Assembly (NCBI GenBank): GCA_002335605.1
Contig: BEDY01000001.1
Coordinates: forward strand, 2,418,001-2,482,000
From: Prillingera fragicola
Lineage: Eukaryota > Basidiomycota > Tremellomycetes > Trichosporonales > Trichosporonaceae
Reading direction: 5' to 3'
DNA length: 64,000 bases
The notes below the pieces were generated by a model, which made no database searches, was not told the origin of the DNA, and worked only from the letters and a program-made list of their open reading frames with translations. Positions 11,369 through 21,508 of this stretch are shown piece by piece; the first letter of the stretch is position 1; each line of letters starts with the position of its first letter. A program made the translations under genes and the position numbers.

Positions 11369-12118
11369 ATGGCTTCCTCGACCACTCCCTCGGCAGACAC
11401 GTCTCTTTTATCACTTGCCGTGCCTTCTATTTCAGCAATCTCCGTTCCCTCCCATACAACCATCACGCCGCCTGTTGTCCTGTCAATGGACTTTACTTCG
11501 CCTCTGAGCCAACTGGTCCTACCAGCCGGCCTCGAAAGCATATATCCTCGGTTACGCAAAGCCATTGCAGCAGCACAGTCGAAACGCGGCCGAGTGCGTC
11601 GGAGCATGGACGCTGCTGTCCTCCGCCAAGGGCGCACTTTAGCGAACGGACTCGCCGGCGGCCACCCTGAGAAGGAGGCCGAATTTCGGTCCAAAGTCAC
11701 CTTCTACCGCGACACATGCGAGGGGATGGACTCGACTCTGGCTGCAGCGACGCGGAACCGCTTTGTCATTGAAAGTCAGCGCCTTTGGATTGCCGGGATG
11801 ATCCGGGCTTTGCCACCGGGTAGTACCCACCTTGAAAGTCTCAGGTATTGGCTGAAGGATGTAGAGAGGGCTCTAGCGGGTGTGGATAATGTCCTTGGAC
11901 AATTGCGCGCCTCCCGGGCTGCAATGTTGCACGGCTTTCGCCAAGACATGCAATACATCGAGCCTCATAAGAAGATTTTTCAAGTTAAGGCGGCAAGGGC
12001 GCGGCACTTGTGTGACCAGCTGGAGAAGGTCATTTCAGCTCAGACACGTTACAAGGTGAGCAAAGTCTCTTTCAAGTATTGTGCTAATGCCCAACAGCGT
12101 AACCTCTCGAAGTCATGA
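11369..12118 (+). CDS. Small helical protein of unknown function
   Basis: Two exons (11369-12055, 12098-12118) encode 235 aa starting MASSTTPSADTSLL. The frame is open for another 40 codons upstream but has no earlier ATG, so 11369 is the first possible start. After a Ser/Thr-rich N-terminus the protein is predominantly helical, with LESIYPRLRKAIAAAQSKRG, FYRDTCEGMDSTLAAATRN and LESLRYWLKDVERALAGVD, and a basic end. The 42-nt intron has a GTGAGC donor and a CTAAT-like branch. It is a multiple of three without a stop, so intron retention would also give an open frame. No signal peptide, membrane segment or known family is visible. Confidence 0.6.
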   Translation: MASSTTPSADTSLLSLAVPSISAISVPSHTTITPPVVLSMDFTSPLSQLVLPAGLESIYPRLRKAIAAAQSKRGRVRRSMDAAVLRQGRTLANGLAGGHPEKEAEFRSKVTFYRDTCEGMDSTLAAATRNRFVIESQRLWIAGMIRALPPGSTHLESLRYWLKDVERALAGVDNVLGQLRASRAAMLHGFRQDMQYIEPHKKIFQVKAARARHLCDQLEKVISAQTRYKVSKVSFKYCANAQQRNLSKS

Positions 12119-12466
12119 TGTTGCCAATTAAATCGCAATTTTGCCTAGTCGTCCGCAAGCCGATAAGACCAATGCAGGTCCTCTGTTAATCACGTACACG
12201 CTGAACAAGGAAGCTTGGAAAGCTTACTTTACTGTCGGGCTCAGCCTGTGTGGCTTTGTGTGGGTGGGTGGCGGGAACGTGGAGTGGAAAATAAATTGGC
12301 CGCCGTGCCACTCACAACGCGCAACCTGATGCCTGACGGTGCGGAACCCATTAAGGAACGTTCGCAATGGCTGTGCAACCGCCGTGCGATGAAAATCGTC
12401 CGGTCCAAGAGCGCAAGTTGGGTAGTCCCCTCAACAGCGTACATGGCACCAAGTCAGACAAGCAAG
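12119..12466. other. Intergenic region, no gene seen
   Basis: About 350 bases separate the small helical gene from tRNA-Asp. I see nothing beyond a presumed 3' UTR. Confidence 0.4.
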
Positions 12467-12546
12467 TTCTTGTTCGTATAACGGTTAGTATGCTCGCTTG
12501 TCATTGCAACACGCGGGAGATCGGGGTTCGATTCCCCGACAGGAAG
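12467..12546 (+). tRNA. tRNA-Asp(GTC), with 8-nt intron
   Basis: The acceptor TTCTTGT pairs with ACAGGAA, with discriminator G at 12546. The D arm is GTAT...GTATG, the anticodon stem is CTCGC/GCGGG and the T arm is CGGGG-TTCGATT-CCCCG. The loop reads TTGTCA then C, giving anticodon GTC. The 8 nt TTGCAACA interrupt it after position 37. All stems pair, so this looks functional. Confidence 0.92.
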
Positions 12547-13134
12547 CTTCTCTTTTTGCCTGCATCTCCTGTGCATGTCAGACGATGCTGGCGAGTTGGA
12601 TAGATACTCAGAAAGTGATTATCTGGAGGTGTGCAAGGTGGTTGCAGAATTGTGAAGCAAGCAACTGGAGAGGGGCGCTAAAGTGAGACACTTTTGACTC
12701 ATGGGTAGACGCTTACACTTCCTCAGCGTCCAGATGGCACAGCACATGTATGCACTTCGATGCATTGAGGAAAGTCTGGCCGTGGATGAAATTGAGATCC
12801 AGGACTGAGAAGGGCTGCGACCAAGACTTGACTACTGAGCAGATGGAAGGAGGGGTGACAGAAGGATCATCATGAATACGAGTTTCCGCAGAGGGATAGT
12901 TCGTTGTACAACCCTGCAAGCAAGGTAACAGTTTCTAGACCACAGCATGATAAATCAGTTATCAGTGAAAGCAGATGAGGGAGAGCAGGAGCACAGATAC
13001 GAAGCAGATTGCTCAGGAGATGCACCGCAGGGGTGAGGCCCCTGTGAGTGAGCACCTGAACGCCACCATTCTTGTGTCCCGCTCCTCCAACGACATCCAA
13101 AAGAAAAAGACGGTCTGATCTTGAGGATCAGCAC
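12547..13134. other. Spacer between tRNA-Asp and tRNA-Ser
   Basis: No supported gene or repeat lies between the two tRNA genes. Short frames on either strand lack splice or family support. Confidence 0.45.
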
Positions 13135-13242
13135 CGACAACGGCATGATTCGAACATGCGCTCCCGAAGGAAGTTGATTGAATAACTAGGAAGGTGATTC
13201 TTGAATTCTAGTCAACCGCGTTAACCACTCCGCCACGTTGCC
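13135..13242 (-). tRNA. tRNA-Ser(AGA), with intron
   Basis: On the minus strand the acceptor GGCAACG pairs with CGTTGTC (one G-T wobble), with discriminator G. The D stem is GCG/CGC, the anticodon stem GTTGA/TCAAC and the loop CTAGAA..T, so the anticodon is AGA. An intron of about 27 nt follows position 37. A serine-type variable arm with TTCCTTCGGGAG and T arm GCATG-TTCGAAT-CATGC complete it. Confidence 0.9.
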
Positions 13243-14348
13243 ATGGGAGCCGATCTTACCAGTGAGTCTTTGAGCCTCAGCTTTAGCTCTTGCCCGGGAT
13301 TCAAGCAGATCATCAGGAGTAGATACATGCTCTTGACATTTCATTAGTACCCTCTAGCATCGCAGACCAAGAGAATATTAAAGAAGCTACAATGATACGG
13401 CTGATTTTCGGCCATTTATGAACTTTATTGTTCGCCACTTCTGAGTGCCCAGAAGGGGCAATGTATGTACTGTATTCAACACCGGAATGCTACAGTACCG
13501 TCCTGTGTGCTGAGAGATGAAAAGCAGTAGAAAGCCATATGCGCTGCTATGCGCTGCTATTTGAGTTGGTCTATCTCCTCCGGGGCAGCTCGATAATGAG
13601 TTTGTGAAGGCGTCCAGGCATAATCGCCCAGTCCAAACTGCGTATGAGCACAATGATGAAGTGGCGAGCAGAAGTTCGCTGTTGCTCCTTACGACACCGA
13701 GCAGGGCAGATGAACGCACTCACGGTCACCGGGACACAGTACCCAGGATGAGCAGCCCAGGGTTATCACTTTCGTTATCAGTTGACCTAGCCACCACAGT
13801 TGGCCAGTGTCAGCCCGCAAAATTTGTGATGAACTACCTGTGTTGGCAACGCAGCATGTCCTGCGTCTTGTGAAGTACGTAGAACTGACGTGTCAGTCAA
13901 ACTGCGACACCTGGTCACTCACCTCTCCTGCCACCTCCACGAGCTCTCCGACCATGACACGACCTGACCTAGTAGACAGGAGTTTATCCTTCGACGCGTC
14001 TTGCGCACAAATCACCGCCCTATTGTTGTCAAACGAGATCTCGAGCTTCAAAACACGCTCGAGGCCTGCCACAAGGTTAGCACAAATGGGACCCCTTCCT
14101 CACGTACACTGGGTTCCGAGGCGCTCGGCTTCCAGCGCACGAGGAAACTTCAAAGGCAGCCCGTAGCATACATCATGATAGCTTTCCAAGAAGCACTAGT
14201 ACGAGAGTTTGGAGTGCGCATCGGGCGAGAGGGTGCACCAGGTCTTGAAGTCCCAAGCTTCGGGCACCAGCGTCTTGTCAGCCGTTGGATCGTGCCAAAT
14301 GTCGCTTGGTTGAGGATCAGCTACCGCTCTTTGCGTTTTGCATGAGAC
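13243..14348. other. Gene-free stretch with a small tandem repeat
   Basis: This 1.1 kb follows tRNA-Ser and precedes the NmrA-like stop codon. It contains one exact tandem 10-mer, GCGCTGCTAT twice at 13541-13560. Open frames here are short and have no recognisable content. Confidence 0.45.
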
Positions 14349-15346
14349 CTACCCGCTAATGATCGCGAGGTAAATGGCCCAGAGCTCCCTTGGCATGGCC
14401 ATGTCGTTGAGCAGAGTGGCGCGGGTGCGGTTCAGTGTGCGAACCTCCTTGCCCGACACGGAGCTGAGCGTGCTGGCCATTTGGCCGACGGTGATCGATT
14501 CGCCGCTGGTCCAAATATCCTTGCCTGTGGAGCGTTAGTCGCGAGGTGCGGCAATCGTGCAAGGACTCGCCAATCCACTTGCTGGGATCACGGAAAGCCA
14601 GCCGGGCCCACAGGCCCGTCTGCTCTACGGCAAACATGTCACACACGGTGTCGTCCGGAAGGGCGCAGCGGAAGGTCAGGCTGCCGTCAGGATCGTTAAC
14701 GACTTGAAAGCCGGGATAGCCGTCGTCAAGGATGTTTGAATAGTAGCGAGAAGTGTAGAGCAGCGTAGCTGGAAGACCGAACTCTTCTTTGTTGAGCTGG
14801 CGAATGTAGGAAGCCACTGAGTCGTCAGAAGACAGCTCCACTCCCGCCACTGACCTTGGTTCTTTGAGTCATAGCTCTGCAGCTGGTAGCGTGGGTTGAC
14901 GCTCGCGAGGGCCGAGTACACGAGGTGCCGAACGCCAGCATAGTGGCAAGCATTGACAGCTGCGATAGTCTGACGAATCTCGGCGTTAGCAGCGGCAGTG
15001 CCGTTTCCGTGGTAGTTGGACCAGTCTGCTCTGTCAGGATAACCTCATTTGGAGCATGGACTCACAGTCGACATTGAGAAACACGCCGTCAGCGTTGCGA
15101 AGCACGCTCTCGTAGCTGGAGGGGTGGTCAAGGTCGCCCTGGACCATCTTGACGCCAACTTTGGCCAAGTCTGGGAGATGAGTTTGCGCACACTTTAGGT
15201 TTCCCACCAACGGCACGGTCCGTCGTGGGGTCGATGCAGACGCCGTAAACATCGAACTTGTCCGCGCCGTCCTGGAGCAGTGCAAGCGCTACACTGGTGG
15301 CCTGGCGGCCGGTGACAGGAAGGACAACAATCTTGCGGGGAGCCAT
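14349..15346 (-). CDS. NmrA-like NAD(P)-binding protein
   Basis: Five exons (15208-15346, 15066-15170, 14855-15025, 14571-14816, 14349-14524) encode 278 aa. The N-terminal KIVVLPVTGRQATSVA is the atypical GxxGxxG-like Rossmann start of the NmrA family. It is followed by GVKMVQGDLDHPSSYESVL, GVFLNVDYWSNY, then AGVRHLVYSALASV, YIRQLNKEEFGLPATLLYTS and a C-terminal KDIWTSGESITVGQMAS. These proteins are short-chain-reductase-like; many sense the NADP/NADPH ratio rather than catalyse, and some repress nitrogen regulators. The role here is not known. The fourth intron (14525-14570) has a GC donor (G|GCGAGT) and a perfect CTAAC branch, and it alone restores WIGKDIW. Only 380 bp separate this gene from the divergent UPF0029 gene. 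Confidence 0.85.
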
Positions 15347-15726
15347 CGTGAGTTGTGAAGGTAAGTTAAGGAGAGGATACAACAGCTGGGATGTCTGTGA
15401 GAGGCTTCGGCCATGGGGTGAGAACCAGAGCATGATTCTCGTGACGAGTGGTGCGCACACGACCCGATTGGAATGACGACGGCTTACTCCCAAACGACCA
15501 CACATCTGTATCCCTAGCAAGGATCGTCATGAGCACGGCTGGGGCGCGCCAGTGGCATGAATACGCATCATACTGAGCGAGAGGGAGAGTACAACACCAA
15601 AGTCGACGACTGGCCGCACGACTTGTTCCACAATCCGTGCCTCAAACGTCCACTCGCCCTGACGTCAACTCACCGAATAATCCAACCTCCACTTTCAACA
15701 TCGCCGCATCCACTACGAGCCTCAAA
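15347..15726. promoter_or_regulatory. Divergent promoter of the NmrA-like and UPF0029 genes
   Basis: The two start codons face away from each other over 380 bp. The sequence nearest each ATG is pyrimidine-rich on the coding strand. I cannot name specific factor sites. Confidence 0.45.
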
Positions 15727-16751
15727 ATGAGCAAACGCAGCGCGTCACCTACAAAGGTGGGCCCATCGATAGCTCCCAAGCGGGCTCGTGCACACACTCC
15801 CCCGCCTGCCGCCAATCTTGACTCCTGGCTTAAGCCTGACGCTACGCCACCGCTCCTCGCGTCCTCTCCGCACCTTCACGCGAGCACCTCGACGTTTGTG
15901 GCCTTCACGCTGTCATTCGAGGCGCCGCCTAATGTACGAACCGAGGACGCCCTGAGGAAGGAGGCCAAGCGAATTGTCGCGGGGCTGAATGTCGTACAGC
16001 TTGTTGGCGCGGAGCTGCTGGAGCGCGAGGAGGGGGCGTTCCAGCATGGTGAGGGACGGGCACCGGGCAGGATGGGGAAAGGGAAGGAGAGGGCCAGGGA
16101 GCCCGATTGTCGCATGTGGGCTATTAGGACGCTTGGGCTTGCAGAGGGCAAGGACGGGACTGGCGGAGAAGGGGACTATCAGGTGAGTACGGAGGTGGGG
16201 GTGGTGCTGATTTGCAGCTCCTCGAGTCATTCGATGACGATGGAGAGAAGTACGGTGGCGAGCGGATTCTGCGAGTCTTGAAGGATCAAGGAGCAGTTGA
16301 CGTTATTACAATTTGCTGTCGATGGGTGAGTGTTGACGCAAGAGTCATAGCTGATTCGACAGTTTGGTGGCGATTTGCTAGGTGTACGTCTGATGAGATG
16401 AGGCAGGAGAGGACGCTGACGACCCAGCCTGCACGTTTCAGTCATATTGGGATCACAGCAGGGGACTCGGCAAAAGCTCTCGTTGGGATGGTGCAACGCC
16501 GCGACTTGCGAGCAGCTCTCATGGCCCTCGACGAAGAGATCAGTGGAATGCGTGCGACACTGGCAGCAGATTTGTCCCAACCCGCGCCGAGCTCGCAAGG
16601 TGCTGCGCCAGCCACATATGAGGATATCGATGACGTTCCACGACTTGAGCGGCTTGTCAAGGCAAGGGAAATGACAAAGGAGAATCTCGAGAAGAGGGTG
16701 GGGTGGGTAGGCCTGGAGCAGGCAAGAGGGGCTGGTCAGGATGGGCCGTAG
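15727..16751 (+). CDS. IMPACT/UPF0029 family protein
   Basis: Four exons (15727-16182, 16218-16325, 16363-16383, 16428-16751) encode 302 aa. The Impact-N fold is recognisable: STFVAFTLSFEAP, then MWAIRTLGL, LLESFDDDGEKYGGERILRV, VDVITICCRW, FGGDLLG and PARFSHIGITAGDSA. These match the DDDGE and RWxGGxxLGxxRxxHI signatures of the family. A basic nuclear-type segment (PKRARAHTPPP) precedes the domain and a charged helix follows it. Yeast Yih1 and mammalian IMPACT use this domain with an RWD domain to restrain Gcn2 signalling. No RWD domain is visible here, so the protein resembles the single-domain UPF0029 group and its role is uncertain. The ATG at 15727 is the first in frame. Exon 3 is only 21 nt and carries the FGGDLLG motif. 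Confidence 0.85.
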
Positions 16752-16934
16752 GATACACGGTCTGACAGGCTACGATGGTCCATGGTAAGGCTATGGACAT
16801 CTATCTACATCTACAGAACATAGCGGCTCGTGGATCGTATTGACGAGGTGGGGTGGCGTTGAGGAAGTCGTGAGTGGTCGTGCCATTGCTCAGGTCCTGA
16901 TGTAGGTGGGGACCTGGCACAGCGAGTCGTTTGC

Positions 16935-17825
16935 CTAGTCCGTACGGCGGCGCTTGACACGACGCTCCGCTTCGGCGTTGATGCGCTCCAGTGTATCGCC
17001 GGCGGGACCAACGCTGCGCTTGTTGTCCGGGAGCTGCGCGCCATTAGTTATGCCACGGTTCACCGAGAACTTACAGGCAGAGTACGGTCGATATAGTCGT
17101 TGACCTGCTGAATGCTTCGCATGTACTCGGCAAATTCGGCTTGTTCCTGCGGAGTTGGTGTTTGTTCCATAGGGGGAAGACGTACCTCTGGGGTGGGATC
17201 GAGCATAGAACGCATAATCTGGGACATGCCCTGCACCATCTGGTGCACATCAGTGGCGCGGCAAGTGTGCAAGCGTACCTCCAGGCTAGGGTTCTCGCAG
17301 GCGTACATATACTCGGCGATCTCAGCCATCTCCTGTGGCTGTCAGCTATCCACTTGGTGAAGGGGTAGTGGGAGGGTAGGCCTACCTCCTCGGTCGGGCA
17401 CATGAGCCTAGCGCAATCGTCGCGAAGCAGAGCGGTCAGCACATCGAGTTCAAACAGGCAACCTTACCTGGTCACTGGGGTCCATAATCTCCACCATGAG
17501 GTTGATAACATCCTCTGCAGCCTCGTGCACAGTCTGTACGACGCATCAGCAGGCTCCAGAAGCCGGGGACTTTGCCACTCACCTGGTATCGAACCGCCTC
17601 TTGCCCCCAACTGTGCTCCTCCTCGCCCCACTCCTCACCCTGCCCACCAGTACTGACAGTGTCCCCGCCCTCACTCATGCAGTCGTCACTCTCAGCCTCA
17701 GTCTCCTGGTCAGTCTCACACTCGACCGCGGTCGAGTCGCCGTCATCCTCGCTCGGGCCCGTGGAAGCGCAGCCGCAGCGCTCGTCGCAGAGTATCGGTG
17801 CCCAGCCGCAGGGTGGCGAGGTCAT
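16935..17825 (-). CDS. Multi-exon protein of unknown function; one junction unresolved
   Basis: Clear coding blocks are 17583-17825 (acidic, Cys-containing start, MTSPPCGWAPIL), 17468-17533 (TVHEAAEDVINLMVEIMDPS), about 17386-17455 (LFELDVLTALLRDDCARLM), 17075-17338 (EMAEIAEYMYACENPS to YIDRTLP) and 16935-17033 (LPDNKRSVG to RRTD, stop). The order and high-quality splice sites support one gene of roughly 215-240 aa. The helical middle and basic tail give no family I recognise. Between the second and third blocks no canonical acceptor keeps the frame: the donor GTAAGG at 17467 is good, but no AG occurs before the next coding block. An indel, a nonstandard splice, or a wrong assignment of one block would explain it. 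Confidence 0.55.
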
Positions 17826-18199
17826 CTCGTCGAGTACGTGTTGAACGGTCGAGAGTATGATAGAGGAGCGAAGAGGAAGGGGGGGTTGTGTGTGGTTATG
17901 GAGGCAACTGCAGGGCGTCAGTCTTGTCAGCTGCGCTGATCGAGTCCTGTCTCACATTCGGTTAGTGTCAGTCGTCTACCGCTGCATCACCACAACGTCT
18001 GGTTTGCAGAACATACATCCGAACATGCTCTACGCGCACATGGCGCGCAGAGATGACAGCTAAACATACACGGCATGAGACACTTCTTCCTCTTCTTCTT
18101 GCTTGTACTGTTACTTGAGACACGGGAAACTTGCTTGTATGATCTGATGATTGGTATCGACAGGTGGCTTATCGACAAGACGATGCAACAACCTCACAA
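17826..18199. other. Intergenic region, no gene seen
   Basis: About 370 bases lie between the start of the unknown multi-exon gene and the stop codon of the fungalysin gene. Both genes are on the minus strand. Only a promoter and a 3' UTR are expected here. Confidence 0.45.
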
Positions 18200-20895
18200 T
18201 CACTTGCAGGTCCTGGGAGGGACCTTGAAGCCGTCCTTGCGGACACCTCCGCCCCAAGGGGTGCCACCGACAATCTCGGCGTCGTGGCCAAGACCGCGTT
18301 CGGCAAAGGCTTCCCAGATGATGCAGGCATTCTCGCCGCCAGTGAGGACCTGGTCGGCCTGGATGATGGCGTCACGTGCGTTGAAGAAGCTGGGGCGGCA
18401 AGGCTGGAGCTTCATGCCCGAGACGATGAGCTGGAGGATGAGGGTGTTACCGTGCTTCGGGATGAGCGGTGTGGGGCGGCCCTGGGCATCGACAGACTCC
18501 TCCAAAGTCTTGGTGTAGTAGTCGTTGGGCTTGGAAGTGTCCTCGGGAGGGAAGAGGGTCTTGGAGAAGCCGTACTTCTCGATCAAGCGCTGGTTGACGA
18601 CAAAGAGAATCTCGGCCCAGACCTCGCCAATGGCGTGGACACCCCAGTAGCCGGGCTTGTCAAGGGTCTTGTAGGTCGAGGGGTTGTCAGTCGAGTTGGT
18701 CGAGTAGACAAAGTTGCGGATACCAGTCTCCTGGTTGGCAGCCCAAGCGCCCATGGGGTAGACGTCAGAGCCGTTCTTGAAGAGGTGGTGCTCCTCAACC
18801 TGGCGAATGAGGGTGGCAATGGCATCTCCCCAACCCTCACCCATACCACCGGCCTCACCCCAGCCGAGGCAGCCCGAGTTGGCGGGACCACCAGTGAGAC
18901 GGGTCGAGAGACCGTGCGAGTACTCGTGGACGACAATGCCGGCCTCGAGGTCACCGTCGCGGTAAGGCGAGGCAGTGTCCCAGACGTACATACGCATGCG
19001 GGGCGCCTGGCCATCAGGAGGCGTCATAAAGTTGGCATTGTTGAAGCCCGAGCCGTCCTGAGCGTTGGCAAGAACGGGGTCACCGCCCCTGCCACCCTTG
19101 TCAAAGTTGTGCATCTGGAAGTTGCCGGCAGCCTCGTCAAAGCCAACACGGTGGAGGAGGTCGTGGTACTTGTTGCAAGTGTAGAAGAGCTGGGTGATAG
19201 CCATGTCCACGTACTGCTTGGGCGCAAGACCCTTGGACTCTCCGTAGTCGTAGACAAACGAAAACGACTCGTTGACGGGGCGGTGGTTGTAAAGGAAGTT
19301 GTTGCGGCCTTCCCAATCCTCGTGAGCGAGAACGTTGTTGCCAACAGTCGAAGCGACGCTAGTCTCCTTGCCGTTCTTGGTCGCACCAGGGAACTTGGCC
19401 TCGGGCCAGGGGTTGGCCGAGGTGGGGAAGGTGTGCCAGCCAAGAGGCGAGGCGACCTTGTCCGCGGGGTTGGTCTCGATGGCAATCTTGCCGGTAGTAG
19501 GGTCGTTGACGCCCCAAGGGAAGACGTGGTACTCATAGTCTGGGTTCTTGGGAGGCTTGGGGAAAGGCTTCTGCTTGTCCTTCTTGCCCTTGAGCTTCTG
19601 ACGGAACTCGTGGTGGTGGTCCGACGAGTCAGATGCCCAGTCGACAATGCGAAGAATGTTGCCGGTGACAACATCGACGTAGGCCTCGTACCAGTTGTCC
19701 TTCATCTCAACCTCAAACTTGTAAACAAGGCGGGGAGCACCCTCCGACGACTGGGTGTACATGAGGCGGGCGGGGACGTCCTTGAGGACGTCGGCGGCCT
19801 TGAGAGCGTCACCAGAGAGAATGGTGGTGGCGGGCTCGGCGGGAGCCTTCTTGGGCTTGGCCTGGTGCTCAACGGTCTCGGTAAGACCAGTGGGGTTGAC
19901 AAAGCTGGGCGAGATGCGCGAGAGGAGCGAAGCAAGAGCCTCGGGGGCCGAGAGCCACTCGTCCTTGGCCTTGGGAGACGACTGGCGCGAGCAGATCGAG
20001 TCAAGGTGGTTCTGAACGTGGGCCATGTTCTTGATGACAGCCTGGGCCTCGTGGCCGTCCATGTTGGGCTCGTCGTCCGAGGTCATGCCAAGGATCGACT
20101 GGGCGGCAGCCTTGACAATAGTCCAAGGACTGGACGAAGGAGCACCGGCGTAGAGCTCGTCCTTGTGGGTCTCCATAGTGTCGAGGAGCACGGCGCAGGT
20201 GCGCTGAGTCTCGTCGACGGCATTGTTGGTGAGGGGAGCCTCACCCTCGGGGTGGAACGAGCTACCCCACGAGAGCACACGACCATCGCGGTCAATGTTC
20301 ACGTTGATATCACCGTCGCCGACCTCGAGGCCGTTGATGATCTGGCGAGCAAAGACATGGGTGACCAGAGTCTTCGAGTCGGTGTAAGTCTGTGGGGTGG
20401 TCAGTGGATCTGCACACGGAGGCAAGTCGGGTGATAACCGGGAGCGGCCAAGCCACGCTCGTGCTTGTGCTTGTGGGGCTTGCCACCGGTCACGAGATGG
20501 CTGCATCGGACGAGCCGAAACGCGATCTCGGTGTCACGCAGGAGGTAACACGCGACTACCGGGATGCGGGACGGAATACAGTGTGTGGAGTGTGGGGTGG
20601 GTGGCGACGCGTTTCAAGCAGGTCTACTCACGTCGTCACGGATGTAAAAGCTCTCTCCTTCTGCGCCGCCAATCTTGGCGGCGATAAAGGCCGTAGCAGC
20701 AGAACGGGGGTCGCTGGGGGCGCCAAACGAGTGAATGGGGGCGTCGGGGTACGACTCAAAGCTTGCGTGCTTGTGGTCCGGGCCAAACGACAGCGACTTG
20801 CGGACCTTTGGGTTGTGGTCGTGGCTGTGGTGTGGGGCAGCGGTGGCAAGGGTGGCAAGAGCCGGGAGGAGAGCGATGAGCGCTGCAACGCGCAT
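18200..20895 (-). CDS. MPR1: Secreted M36 metalloprotease (fungalysin)
   Basis: Two exons (20632-20895, 18200-20389) encode 817 aa. Residues 1-19 (MRVAALIALLPALATLATA) are a signal peptide. A propeptide follows with the FTP-type region around residues 30-140, then the catalytic domain. Zinc ligands are seen in HEYSH at 576-580 and the downstream GEGWGD with Glu 606, the M36 signature. DRDGRVLSWG and the later RNFVYSTN segment also match the family. Fungalysins are extracellular thermolysin-like endopeptidases made as zymogens. The closest well-studied relative in this class is cryptococcal Mpr1, so the symbol is by family and not by proven orthology. The single intron of 242 nt is much longer than most here. 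The opposite strand holds a long open frame that is only a codon-bias shadow. Confidence 0.93.
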
Positions 20896-21508
20896 AATGG
20901 CTGCTATGTGAATGAAGCTGTGTGGTGCTAGTGCAATGTAGTGTACAACTGTATGATGCGGGATGGGTGCTCTGAGGTCTGCAAGAAGGGGGGTTGAGTG
21001 ATGAAGAAGAGAAAGAGAAGGGATGCGCGTCGTTGATTAAGAGGGGTCGGCCGACCCGCATGCAGCCATCCATCCATTCACCAGGATCTTGCCGATACGA
21101 GGTGGGTGAGTGGCTGAGCCAGGGCATCTGCCCGGGGCGACCCACAATCAGCCGAGGCGGCCGAGTCATGTCCACAGCAGGTGGTAGCAGGGGCAAGCTG
21201 CGGCCTAGCCCCAGCCAGCGGGGCCTCGGGGAGGAGGCGGTGATAGGCTAGTGACGTCGTGTGGACCCGATAGAATTCGCCACCCTTTGGCTGCATGGCC
21301 TTGGCTCACGCGGCCAGCAGCGCCACCGCTGGTTGAAAGCTCCAATTATTTGTAATTGTCTTTCATTTAGAAATCTGTCCATATACACAATTACTCCCGC
21401 CTAATTCAAATCCGGCGATCGGACACTTCTACCCTTTACAGCCGCTTATCTCGGTTCTAGGCACTGCACGCCCCACCAACCAACTCTGCCTGTACGCAGA
21501 GCACAGCT
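20896..21508. other. Promoter of the fungalysin gene and 3' UTR of the lactonase-like gene
   Basis: This 0.6 kb has A/T-rich runs near 21340-21410 and G/C-rich sequence near 21100-21250. No gene is supported. Confidence 0.45.

Noticed and set aside
15171..15211. GTTGGT donor for the first NmrA intron
   Set aside because: It leaves the wrong phase. The GTGGGA donor at 15207 gives DRAVDLAKVGVKMVQGDL with normal family spacing.
18164..20434. Long plus-strand open frame (about 750 codons) across the fungalysin gene
   Set aside because: It mirrors the GC-biased third positions of the minus-strand M36 gene, whose signal peptide, HEYSH and GEGWGD motifs are certain. The antisense translation is Val/Gly/Leu-rich without a family match.
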